Source: Plicaturopsis crispa FD-325 SS-3 (lineage: Eukaryota > Basidiomycota > Agaricomycetes > Amylocorticiales > Amylocorticiaceae). From it: a stretch of DNA of 64,000 nt. The stretch is from contig KN832555.1 in NCBI GenBank assembly GCA_000827205.1, forward strand, positions 2,682,479 to 2,746,478, written 5' to 3'. Below are positions 1 through 11,148 of the stretch, piece after piece; within the stretch, counting starts at the first letter, position 1, and each line of letters starts with the position of its first letter. The notes beneath the pieces were generated by a model. The model was not told the origin of the DNA. It worked only from the letters and a program-made list of their open reading frames with translations, and searched no databases. The position numbers and the translations under genes are program-made.

Positions 1-743
1 GGTTCCCCTCCCCGTCACGATGCTTGCACACCGACACCAGCACTCACGCGTAGGGCACTCGTGTAGGTCTGTGGTGTTTGTGACAACTAGCGCGCATCGA
101 GGGCGTAATTGATGTCGTTTGCGCGATGATGTCCGAGTCGAAGCAACGCTCGCTCACATGTTGTTGCACCGTGCCACACTCCAGCTCATGTTATAGTTGA
201 TCATAAGGCATCAACATCTCATGTACATGCCGTGTATTTGCTAGCATCGTGTAAATAATGGTGAATAGATTTGCGATTCTGGTCTCCCGGGCTTTTAAGT
301 TACGAGTCTTTGCTACAAAACAAAAACATTAAACAAGGTCCCTGCCGGCATAGCTCGGCCCTACCTCTCGTGATGCAGCAGTGTGCCATAGCGCCACGTA
401 GATGACGGATTTTGTGAGCTAGAAACTGGTGTTTTGATTGCTTCATATCCTTCTACTAGACCTGCACGTCTATGCGTACGGCTTTGGTTTGACACACGTC
501 TTTTTGATCTCTCTGAGCCACCGCTCAAGTTCTGACCACCGCAGGGCGTTGAGTCGAATACTTGTTGCCTATTTAGGAGCATTCATTGCTTCTATTTCAC
601 GCCGGCACCGGGGAAGGCCGCAACCGGTGTGAATAACGCCCCCTCATTGTAAGCTCAGTAAACTTGTGTCCATTGCTTTTAAAGTGAGTTCCGAGTCTGA
701 CCTCCCAGTCGTCTTCATACTCGCCCCTACTCTGTCTTGAACT
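1..743. other. Left-edge intergenic region
   Basis: No reading frame here looks like a gene: the short open frames lack family motifs and consistent splice sites. The last 100 bp or so before 744 would hold the promoter and 5' leader of the short-chain dehydrogenase. Part may be the 3' flank of a gene outside the window. No repeat was seen. Confidence 0.5.
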
Positions 744-1734
744 ATGGCATCTAGCAAGGTCGTTCTCGTGACGGGATGCTCTCGTGGTGGCATTGGTTTC
801 TACCTGTAAGTCTTTGATTAGCATTTACTCTCGTTGTACGCTGAAACTCTTGGGGCACAGATGCGAGCAATTTGCTGAACAGGGATGCAAAGTGTACGCT
901 ACATCTCGCAAGGTGGAAACAATGGAGGGATTCGTGCACGCGAGTATCGAGAAACTTGCTCTGGACGTGACAAGCGACGAGGACGTACAAGTCGCTGTCC
1001 AGAATGTCTTGAAGAATGAGGGGAAGATTGACATCGTCGTCAATAATGCCGGAGTAAATGCTCCTGGTGAGTAGGAACACTGCAATGCTCCTTATGTTCC
1101 TCTGATTGACAGGCCTTACAGGTGCAATAATTGACCTTACTATCGAACAAGTCAAACAGACATTCGACGCGAACACTTTCTCCGCACTTCGCGTCGCGAA
1201 AGCTGTTATCCCACATATGGCCGAACGCAAGAGCGGTCTCATCATAAATATTGGATCCGTCGTAGGCAACATGTAAGTCCCTTCCGACTCTCGTCGTGTG
1301 CTATCCGCTCATGGCGTCAGTTTAGACCAACCCCTTGGAATGGCACGTACGCTGCTTCTAAGGCTGCCCTGCATACGATAACGGAGACCCTATGGATGGA
1401 ATGTAAACCATTCAATATTGACGTGATGCTGGTCGCACCAGGCTCCGTCAAGTCCAACATTTCCGCCAATTCTCTCCAGCACTACGCCATGCCCCCCGAT
1501 TCGTTGTATAAAGACTACTTCGAGCAAATCGTTGCTCGCATCAGCTTGAGCCAGACGAGCGGTACGATGCCTACCGATGCGTTCGCGAAGAAAGTTGTGG
1601 CAAAGGCACTTGCACGGAAGCCTCCTTCGTACATGACGTTGGGAGGCAATGCGTTTATGTTGGGTGCTTTACAGTGGCTTCCCAGAGCGTGGGCTCTGTG
1701 GTACCTGTGGAGACGGTTCTCTAAGAAACCTTGA
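744..1734 (+). CDS. Short-chain dehydrogenase/reductase, AYR1-like
   Basis: Predicted NAD(P)H-dependent oxidoreductase of the SDR family, about 278 aa. Four exons fit: 744-805, 861-1066, 1113-1272 and 1326-1734. The Rossmann glycine motif is TGCSRGGIG right after the start. NNAG follows at about residue 90, and the catalytic YxxxK appears as YAASK. The C-terminus is hydrophobic and basic (ALQWLPRAWALWYLWRRF), which suits membrane attachment. The layout and the TGCSRGGIG form resemble the fungal 1-acyldihydroxyacetone-phosphate reductases (yeast Ayr1), which act in phosphatidate synthesis on ER and lipid droplets. The substrate is inferred from family resemblance only. The start lies directly before the first strand of the fold. 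Confidence 0.88.
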
Positions 1735-2253
1735 TCCCGTCAGGGTAGTAGTACTTACCAAGGCCAACCCAATGATCGTGCGTTTTTTGTACCAAACGAA
1801 CGAATGTAATTGCTAGCTTTATACATGAAATGTCGCACTACTGAAACTAGGAGTACGAGCGCAAGTCTATCTACATAAACGAAAACGAAGGGAAGGAATT
1901 AATCGACAAAAGAAGGATGGTGGAGAGGGCATTAAGTAGAAGGAGGGGGCGCTTAAAAAAGCTACGACGACGACAACAAAGGACAGTGAGTATAGATAGA
2001 TGTGTGCTACAAAAAGTTCATTCGATGGAAACAGTGTGGTTAATGGTTATTTTGGTGGTGGAAGACGAGAGAGATGGAGGAGATAAGAGGACGGGAAAAT
2101 GAACGAAACATGAATGGGATGATTTAGGAAAGCGGGTCATGAACGAGTGGCATGTATTTGAAAAACGAATGTGGGGTGAAATGACGTGACGAAAGGAGGA
2201 AAGATGAGCAATGCACTTTCACCGAAGAGGACGTACCCCAGGAGAGAGGCATA
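1735..2253. other. Convergent 3' flanks, no gene
   Basis: This stretch lies between the stop of the dehydrogenase and the stop of the RRM protein, which converge. It is purine-rich on the + strand (many GAAGGA/GAGGA runs). The short open frame at 1917-2102 is basic low-complexity sequence with no homology that I recognise. It most likely holds both 3' UTRs. Confidence 0.5.
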
Positions 2254-5200
2254 TTAGGCGTTATGAGCCCACTGCTGGTTCCAGTCGCCCTGGCCACCGT
2301 ACTGCACTGCAGGAGCGATAGCTCTTCCGCCGCCGAAGGGACTATGATCTCCGCTGAGCGAATGGTCCACTAAGATTCCGTCTGCGTGAACATAACGAGC
2401 AGAAGCCCCACGAGGATGGGTATCACCGCGACCGTGGCGCTTGAATTGCGGCGCAGAGTGATTGTGTGAGCGCTGCTGACCGTGCTTCATCCCGGCGTAG
2501 AGTCCCCGTCCAGCCGCCTGCTGCCGAGAGAAAGTGGAGGGAGTGAAATTAGTCGGAGAGGGTTGAGAGTGGTGCTGAGGCACGGGGAAGCCAGGGCGGT
2601 AGTGATTAGGCACCCATCCTGCTTGACGGTGGACCTGATTAGACTGCAGGTCTGCGGCAGCCGGCGAGGGGATTACAGGAATATATGGGTACACCGGCGA
2701 CTGAGTGTAAGGACGGTACGTCGACAGCGCCGTGGCCTGTGCGCTCTGCGCCTGGGCAGCATTCGGCGACGTGTTTGCCCCACCCGACATATAGTTGTTC
2801 AGAGCATCCGGCGCATAAACTGGGATCAAAGTTCCTTGGTCGCCGTGGATGAAGCCGGTCGGAGCAAGCGGGGCATGAGGCCCGGGCGCTGGTTGCGCTT
2901 GCGCCTGGTCCGGGTTTGCAGCCCTCATGGCATAACCAGGCGGCGGAACATAGGGCTGAAAGTAATATTGAGTACGTGTTTACGACAGTGGTTGACTGCG
3001 CGTACCGTATACATGTTGCCCATAGCTGCCCAGGGATTCGCGGCGGCGGCGGATCCCGCCTCAGAACCACCTGTGCCTGCAAAGACCTGAGTCCCGTGAT
3101 GGGGTGGCATAGGATAGCCGGGATAACCGTACATTGGGTACGGGTAATGCTGAGGATACTGTTGCATCCACGCGGGAGGAGGATAGTAGCCCGTAGCATT
3201 CATAAGAGGGAAGGGGACGGCGGGCGCAGTGGCTGAGGCCGAGGAGCCGAGAGACGAAGTAGGAGGTGTGAAGGACGCCGATGTATATGGGTCGGGCATC
3301 CATTCGTGGTGATGCGCATCTCCTGAGGCGTCTTGTGAGACAGACGGCTCGGGCGATGACGAACTGGCCTTTGCCGCAGGAGATTGCGATTCCTGCTCAT
3401 CGTCCGTCACGACTTCTTCCGTGACAGCGTCGTCGCGCTGATGAGCGTCAGCGCTCAGGGTTTTCCCTTCAGGTACATTGACGTGGACGTGAACAGGGGG
3501 GTCAGAGTGTACGCGGAAGGGTACAGCATCCGCCACGATGTCGAGACGAGGAGGAGGGTCCTTGAGACCTTCTCTGCCGCTGATGTCGAATCGATTATGT
3601 GTCATGTTCTCAGAGTAGCGGTCTCCGTAATAAGGGAGTCTTCCGCGTCCACGGCTATAACCCTTCCATCCACCACGACTAGGAGGGTTGCAGTCACGGA
3701 TCTGGACGCGCATTTGACGACCATTGTATATGCGGTTATGCTACGACAGATATCAATGGGAAATTCCTCAAAGCCGATAAGGTAATGCGCACCTGGTCCT
3801 GCACAGCCAGAGCAGAGGATTTGGTGTCCAAGTACTTGACGAAGGCGAACGCCGACTTGTTACTGACTGTGAAGAAAATGTTTAGCGAGGCCATTTCGAC
3901 AACAAACTAGAACGCTTACCAGGGCGGATGAACTTAACACTCTCAATCGCGCCGTACTTCGCGAACAGTTTCGTGATCTTTTCCTCATCCCACGCGTCAG
4001 AGCCGTACATTTCCAGCCCGCCCACAAATATAGTCGTCGGGTCGAGCTCTCTTTCGCCAGGATCATCGTTGTAGTAACTCGGATGGTCCTTCCCTCCGTA
4101 TCCGCGGCCGGCGGCGCCTCGAAAGTCGGTAGTGTAGCTGCCAGTACCTGGAGTCCTAGGAAACGTAGACCCTGAGGTCTTGGGCGTATACGGAGACAGG
4201 CCAAACTCGGGTGTAGCTGGGATCTCCACTTCTTGGCCTTCGTCGTGATATGACGGCGGAGTCAGATCGTCGTTCAGGGTCGGCAACTGTTCAGCGTCGA
4301 CAGTCGGTGTGGAGGTCGCAGACAGCGGTGCCGACATGGATCCTCTGAGCATAGCCCTGTATAAGCATTAGTCGAGTTGGCCCTAATTCAAGATTGTCTC
4401 TAAGGACTGACCTTTCGTTCTCTTCGTGTTCCGTGCGCGATGCCCAGGAGCCAACGGCCGGTATCCGACGGCCCTTCATGTCAACCAAAGGCGGGAAATC
4501 AGCTTCTGTCCACTCCACTTTCCTGGCATCTGCGGGCGGCCCTTGACCGTCGTCGTGACCTTCACCGGAAGTGAAGGCAGGGAGCGGTCGCATCGTCATC
4601 GCAGCCAGCGGGCTACTGCCGACCGACGCCGCCGTACGCACAGGCCTCCATTTCTCGGTCATACCTACAAAAGGAATCAGATATGCGCTGTATATATGCT
4701 GAAAGTCGTACTTGACGAGCCATGAGTATCAACCGTCAACGGCTCCCCGGAGGCACGCTCGCCGAAGTGTGCGACAAAGGGGGCTACCATCTCTGGCGAC
4801 GACGAGGGCAGAGACCTCCTGCCTGCGTCATACACGTCTGAATGATCTCTACGTTCGCCCGCAAAGCCTTTATTCGGGAAGCGAGCTAGCGTGCGCCCGC
4901 GGATGTGGAAGGGGTAGGTGGCAGAATTAGGGTGCGGCGTCCGCGGGGTTTGGTATGCATTCGGGGACTGGTGGTCCACGAGAGAGGTGCTCGCTTGGTG
5001 CGCCCAGGTAACAGTCAAGTGGGGGACCCGGCGCAGAGTCTACATGCAAGATCTATCAGTCGAGACACAATATAGAGCGACACTCAGAACAGGACGCACC
5101 ATGAGTGCGCTGACCGCGTCATCGCGGTGGTCCCATTTTACTTCCCAGCACCTTGGGTCCATACCTGCGGATCGCTCTGAGTCGTGTGGAGACGGATAGC

Positions 5201-6408
5201 TGCCTTCAAAACCCTTGGACAAATTGGGTGTCATGCTCTCAGTGACTGTGAAGGAATCCCTCAGTTTATCATCGGTCTGACAGAGGAGAATACGTACCGT
5301 CAGGCTTCCCTGTTGACTCTCCAGGTATGGATGGCGACAGCTGTTCCGCCAAGTAGAGATGGAATTCATCGATAGGACCAAACATCCCAGCGATTTTGCG
5401 GATTGTCTATGTGATTCTGGTAAGTTATGTACCTAGGAAACAGCGCATCGATAATAACTAACCTCTTCATTGTATACCACCGGAGATAGAAAGATATTAA
5501 CCTCGGGCTCATGGCCTATTTGAGGGGATGTCTGAGCTTTGAGCTCACAGTCCCGAGCATCCGCATTGTATAGAATGGACAGATATCTACAAATGCGTTC
5601 AGTTTGACCAGACGAATATCGCAACAAGACATTTACTTGGCGCCGCGCGGCCTCCAAAGCTTCATATCAGTAGCAAGATCCAACTTGATGGTCCTTCCTG
5701 GTTCGTGATTTTCCGGGCGCGTTGGGCTGCTTTCCGCCGCAGGGCCTGGGATATACTGCATCGGGGTCCTGTAAAAAAGCGGTCAGTGACATCTGTGTAG
5801 CTGTGAATCTTAAAATTGCGTACCGGTATGATATCAGTAGGGTCCGGAAGGCGCGAGCGCGCTCAAAACGTAGATAACGGCCGACAAAAGGCGGCGGAGG
5901 CGAGGCATGAAGTGTATCAATGAGAACGGTTGCATGCGGCGCGTCCTGGTGACGATTTTACGACAAAAAACGCGTCAGAAATATAGCAGGCTCGCGTAAT
6001 TGTCAAACGTTTCTACAGACCTCGCACTGAAGGAACGCACAAACCCCGCCTTTGGAGTCGCGAACAACCTTGATGCTTTTGATTTCCGTATAGCTGGAGA
6101 GATGCTCAGTAAGCATGCGAACGAGGTCTGGCTGCTCGATTCCCGGGGGGAGGCTAGAGCACGGTCAACGATTGGTCAACGATGAGCTCAAAAGCATCAC
6201 ACAAGGAAAAGACCAACCTGCCGACAAAAACGCTCGAGTCATGAGGCATTTTCTCCTCACGCTTCATCAGCGCGGCATCGCTTACATCGCCACCTCCACT
6301 GCCCATCTTGGTATCGTGTTCGACGGGTGAGGTGCTCGGCGGCGACTCGGATGGAAGTGGGTCAAAGCGACTCCCCCAAGTGCGAGCAGTGGGAGATTTC
6401 TGTGGCAT
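2254..6408 (-). CDS. Multi-RRM RNA-binding protein
   Basis: Large RNA-binding protein with about ten or more exons. The start at 6408 opens MPQKSPTARTWGSRFD. A first RRM follows (RNP2 VFVGRLP, joined across an intron at about 6230-6170, ending near DTLHASPPPPFVGRYLRF). A second RRM-like unit lies around 5750-5050 (YLSILYNADARD, GMFGPIDEFHLYL, VKWDHRDDAVSALM). A disordered stretch then leads to a third RRM at about 4080-3660 (TTIFVGGLEMYG, FAKYGAIESVKFI, KSAFAFVKYLDT). The C-terminal third is low complexity: a Pro/Tyr-rich block (YPQHYPYPMYGYPGYPMPP) and a Gln/Ala/Pro-rich tail ending WAHNA. RRM-protein identity is clear, but I cannot name the ortholog. A role in mRNA fate is inferred only from the domains. 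Confidence 0.85.
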
Positions 6409-7981
6409 GGATAGGAAGATAAATGCGACAAAATGGGGGCTGATTAGGAATGTTTTCAGTAGTATGCGGGGTGTGTATGATGTGGAAGGAAGGAAGGAGA
6501 GTGAGAGAAAGAACGGGAGGGGAAAAACCTGGGGAATACTGGCCATCGCCTTGGAATACATATCGCCTTTCGGGCGGCGGAATTGGGATCAACTCGGCCA
6601 TGTCAACCGTCCGAATATCCTTTGCGCAATTCCACTAATTTGGCAGTGCTTCCTTCCCATCCAAAGCCTGTCGATTTTTGTTCCAGTCAGAATGGTTCAT
6701 CTCGCCCGCTTCGAGCGCCAGATTTTCGCACCGTCTAGCCGATGGAAAACGAGTCAAGGCCATAGCACGTTTCGCGTTGAACTCGATGGCTGAAGCGAAG
6801 TCAGCTGCACAAGGGGAGCGACGATCCAATCAACACACTTTTGGACACACATCACGCTTCGCAGAGTAGTCTTCGTACCGTTCTTGCCCACAGATCTTCT
6901 GTTGGCTTGGAGGGCTTGTCGTAATCCGGGCGTACGTTATGACATCCTGTGGGACATGCCAGAGTATCAGTCGTCTCGCCACTGATAAATACTTTTTTCA
7001 CTAGACGCTGAGGAATTTGAGGAACAGATTCAATGCGGTGTTATGTTCGAGAGATCGCAGTCTTCGATGCGGAACCTAATTCCCATCACCCTTCTACTCA
7101 AGCCTATTCGAACTGTAAATTGCGATTTTATTTTAAGATATCACAGAAGAAAAGGGCAGACAAACGCACTGTCTTAGCCATTCCATGGGGGCGAGTAGAA
7201 ACCATTCGAAAGTATTCCGACGTAGCGAAACGCTTGGCCATTGCTACTTTTAAGTAGGTCCGACTGTTCGATTCATCTGTATGCTTTGAATCTGATAGAT
7301 TCCGAGGGATGGGACCACCCAAGGTGACGATAGACGGCAGGCTTCGGTTCCAAAGAACCAGTGCGCTCGTAGCCTCAAGTTCGCTGAAGGTAGACATTGG
7401 AGAGCCTAACTCTGCATTAGAATTGCGGCGCCAATATCCGCGGCCCCCACGAGCTCAGCATTGCCTAGGCCCTCCACGAATCGCTACCGGGAAGGCCAAC
7501 TGCGGGTATCAAAATTGGTCTTTCTCGAGAGCGTCATGGAGTAGTTGCATCGAGAGGGTACATCGGATTGAGCAAGAATTTTCAAGAACGTCCAGGAGTG
7601 CGGTACCGTAGCGTCAGATCGAACAAATTCGCGTCGAGAAACAGATCCTGTTGGACAGCCAAGGTTCATTTTTTCTGTATCTCGAGCAAGCTGGACAGAT
7701 CCTGTTCCGACAACGATGAGATGCGACATGGACGTCGTCGTCGAGTCGTCGAAGGCTGAAGCGCTGAAGCCATCGTGAAGTCCGAGTCGAACAACCACGA
7801 CGGAGGCCTGAAAAGTCTCGCGCACGTGGATATCAAACTCCGATCAATTCTCTCTTGCACTCAACGCCTTCACCATTTTCTATTTTCTCGCAGCCATCTG
7901 CCCTCGCCGCCATCCCCTCCGCTCCTTCTTTATCCTAGGCGAAAAACGCACGCGGTTCCTTCCTAATAACAAACTACTAAA
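6409..7981. other. Intergenic region, about 1.6 kb, no confident gene
   Basis: This is one of the larger gene-poor stretches in the window, between the divergent RRM gene and RPB6. Short frames on the minus strand read protein-like for 50-60 codons (about 6790-6635, with DFASAIEFNAKRAMALTRF; and about 7700-7490), but I could not splice them into a gene and recognise no family. They may be 5'-leader exons, a decayed gene or chance. The last 120 bp before 7982 is pyrimidine-rich, as expected for an RPB6 promoter and leader. Confidence 0.4.
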
Positions 7982-8674
7982 ATGTCCGACGACGGATTTG
8001 GCGGAGGAGGAGGTGATGACTTCGAATACGAGGGTGGCGGGTAAGCATGCACCATAGAGCCATACGCCTCCTCCGTGTCTAACGCCGAATTAGATTCAAT
8101 GAGGACACTTTTGTGCGTATCTTTGTCCGTAAACAATGCCCCGTGGAAAGTGAACCGCAATCGGACGGATTTAGGACGAGAACTACGACCTGCTCGCACA
8201 AGACGGCGCAGAACCCGGCGCGGACGAGCAGGGCGAGGAGGGTTCCGGAGAGGTATCACATACGAACGGCGTGAACGGTGTCGACCACGAGCAGGGGCCC
8301 GATCATGATATGGCGAACGGGGACGATGGTGCAGCGCCGGATGGGGGCGCAGTCGGTGCCGGCCTGCAGGGCGAGCGGCAGCCAAATAAAGTGCGCGTCA
8401 CAACGCCGTACTTGACCAAATACGAGCGTGCGCGGATACTGGGGACACGGGCATTGCAGATTAGGTGCGTGCACTGGCCTTGGGGCGTGCGACAGTATCT
8501 AATCGCAAATGTAGTATGAATGCGCCGGTGCTCGTTCCACTAGACGGGGAGACGGATGCGCTCGAGATCGCGATAAAAGAGCTGTCTCAACGAAAAATCC
8601 CCCTCATCATTCGACGGTACCTCCCAGACGGCAGTTTTGAGGATTGGAGTGTCTCCGAGCTCATTAGCGATTGA
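7982..8674 (+). CDS. RPB6: RNA polymerase subunit RPABC2 (RPB6)
   Basis: Common small subunit of RNA polymerases I, II and III, about 175 aa. It sits near the clamp and is needed for polymerase assembly. Exons are 7982-8040, a 19-nt micro-exon 8094-8112, 8175-8464 and 8515-8674. The acidic Gly-rich N-terminus ([18 protein letters not shown]) and a middle linker vary in this family. The conserved C-terminal core is complete: [18 protein letters not shown], then [19 protein letters not shown], then [14 protein letters not shown]. All splices keep the frame. RPB2 lies about 7 kb away on the other strand. Confidence 0.97.
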
Positions 8675-8989
8675 GCGCACGAGCGGGCGATGACCGATGA
8701 TACGCAGCACGTATGCTGGTGTCCGAGGGTTGCAAATATGTGGTGTCGTACATTCTTGATTTTTATTCTTTTCCGCATGGAATATCTTGTGCATCGCTCT
8801 GATATAAACTTGTTCTTCCGTTTTCAATATACAAATTGAATACACTGTATGCATAGTCCACTTATGACGCGAACACGAGATCCAACTCCACATCGGATGG
8901 AACCGCACAACCTCGATCGTCAGTCAGTCAGTCACATCATGTGAAAGCAGAGTGTTCAGGCCTCTATCCACTCGAAACAGATCATCTTA
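8675..8989. other. 3' flank of RPB6, no gene
   Basis: AT-richer sequence after the RPB6 stop, with candidate 3' UTR and polyadenylation context (TTTTTATTC near 8760). A short TCAG tandem (four units near 8920) is present. No coding signal was seen. Confidence 0.4.
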
Positions 8990-9432
8990 TGGGCCCTAGG
9001 GCTCTCTACGGCACTGGGATCTCCCCAGGGAGTCGTCAAAGTGATGCCTGAAGTCCTGCTGCGCCCCGAGCCATGTCTCTTGCTAGTGAGAGACATACGT
9101 CATTGTGTGCTCGTTCACAGTGGCATCCAAGCAGAGAAAACGCAGCTCAGACAGATGCGTTATGTCCTCGGCCGTGGATCCTCGGGAAGACTGGTGAGCG
9201 TGACGTGCACGACATGGGAGATGCCAGTGCGAGAAAGTTGCATAGCGCAGGGAGCATTGTTATAGGATAGCGACGAGATTTGAAAGGTCTCGAGGCATGG
9301 GAGTCGACTGACGATGTCTACGGCAGAGCAAAGACGACGTACGCAGACATACTTACCTCCCGTTCCTGTAGTCAATGATAAAGTACGTTTTTTGCTAAAA
9401 AAAACAATAGCCATTGATATTTCAATGCTCAA
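8990..9432 (-). pseudogene. F-box/LRR-type protein relic
   Basis: On the minus strand, two pieces read like the leucine-rich part of the large basidiomycete F-box/LRR families. They are DIVSRLPCLETFQISSLSYN with HVVHVTLTSLPEDPR, and then in another frame DITHLSELRFLCLDATVNE. The frame shifts between them near 9165, a TAG follows at about 9090, and no start, F-box or splice signal joins them. Together they look like a short degenerate remnant of a host gene. Assignment rests on the style of the repeats only, so it could be chance. Confidence 0.4.
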
Positions 9433-9734
9433 GACACAGGCCCTATTTTCGGTCTATTAATTAGCAGCAACCGTTTGTTCTTTCGGGAGATATATCGCGC
9501 GGCGTCGTCTTGCAAGGACGCCAGGTAAGATCCTAAGACCTGGTAAGACGCGATGCAAGCACGTGGGATCAAGGTAACAGTCACGCGCATGGAACGCGCC
9601 TCAATATTTGCGATGGAATGAGCGTAGCCACTCCGAGTCGTTCTTCCCACCATTATCACCAGAGCTAATCGAATCGTTGTAATTATAAGCTTATAGCAGC
9701 TGCATAAGACGACGCTAGATCTTTGACATGTAAA

Positions 9735-10849
9735 ATGTCTGGAGACTCTTCCTCTCTCACTTATAACCGTGCGTTCGATGCAGCCGTGCGGTGACCTCCA
9801 TCGACTGATGTTGCCCATGCAGAAACCGCTCAAGCAATCACAGAGTTCAGTGAGTATGCAGCCTACATCGACGGCACGCTAATTGACCCATTTGAAAAAA
9901 TGCAGTTGAAGTCGCTATCCACACGATCCTCTACGTCCGGCAGATATACCCCGCCGATCTGTTCGTCCGACGCAAAAAATACGACACGCCCGTATTTCAG
10001 TCGCGGCACCCCGCGCTCAATGAATATATATCCGGTGCAGTGAAGGCTGTTGGAGCAGAGCTAGCCTTGGTAGGAATCTTATTCCGCGTCCTGTATTGCT
10101 ACTAGTCGTTAACAACAGTGTGGGCAGGGAAATGTGGACAAAGTCGTGGTTTTAATCAAGGACAAAGAACAAGTGCCGCTAGAGCGCTTCATCTTCGCGA
10201 TTCAGACGATGATTCGGGTAGAATCTTACAACAAAGACACAAGGTAAGGTACGATAGGGAAAGGACGCGATACTCGCTGATAAGGACGCGTCGATGACAA
10301 GTGTTCAAGACGCGATGCCCTCGAATTCATTGCAGCAATACTTTCGCTCCTTCCTCATAAAGCTGAACATGATCGAGTCACAGCTCGGTCAAATGCAACT
10401 CGGAGGTCCGCTTATATCACTTCGAATCCTCTGATTCTAGGTCTTCTGACGCGTTATCTGCTAGAGGATGCGTCTTTTGCCGTCCTCATCGAGCTCCAAG
10501 ACGATGCCGCACCGGAAGCAGCTACCGGACAGGCACGTGTACCAGTCTCTTCTCACTCCCTCTTGTTGATATCTCGTCCGCAGGATCCCCCACCCTGGGT
10601 GCCCGCTGAAACTAAACACACCACTTCAGGCGCATCTGATGACGCCGAACTGCACTTCGTGCGGGCGGTCGATACCGGAATTATCAATGTCCGTACCCAC
10701 CCACGAGCTTTGTGCGTGTGATGACATTTACTGATTGTACGCGAGTGCTGCAGCTCTCGCTTGCTGTCCAGGAGTCGGAAGAGAAACTGCGGCGGATGCG
10801 CGCGTCTGATGGAGACAGTAGCGGAGAGGCACCGAGTGCGACATCGTGA
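9735..10849 (+). CDS. REV7: HORMA-domain protein REV7 (MAD2L2-like)
   Basis: HORMA-domain accessory subunit of translesion DNA polymerase zeta, about 240 aa, the partner of Rev3 in damage-tolerant synthesis. Exon 1 (9735-9768) encodes MSGDSSSLTYN and ends at a GTGCGT donor. The next exon continues TAQAITEF and IEVAIHTILYVRQIYPADLF, the signature opening of REV7 HORMA domains. VFQSRHPALNEYI, DKVVVLIKDKEQVPLERFIF and the LRSFL-like block QQYFRSFLIKLNMIE follow in order. The C-terminus carries WVPAETKHTTSG (safety-belt region) and an acidic/Ser tail. About six short introns preserve the frame. MAD2 itself is less likely because the YVRQIYP and LERFIF blocks match REV7 better. Confidence 0.9.
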
Positions 10850-11148
10850 CACGTTAGAGTAAACACAGTTTGTAGCACCTTACGCCTGGCCTTCAAGTTG
10901 CACTTGATGCATAGTCGCCAAAGTCTATGCTTTTGAACACCATGCTATGCTTTGCATGCAAGGTGTTTCGAAGGTTGAGCTAAGACTTAGATTTCAGCCT
11001 TCGAGTAATAATTTGTGCATTAGAAGATAATACGCGAAAGCACACCATATGCGTGGTATACGGCAGCCATATGTAGACAGTACAAGTAACAGCAGGTCCA
11101 ATGTGCAAACAAAAGTAGTGACGCAGAAAAACCGAAATTAGACCGGTC

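Noticed and set aside
1917-2102. Short basic open frame between two convergent stops
   Set aside because: Purine-rich simple sequence in a 3' UTR position.
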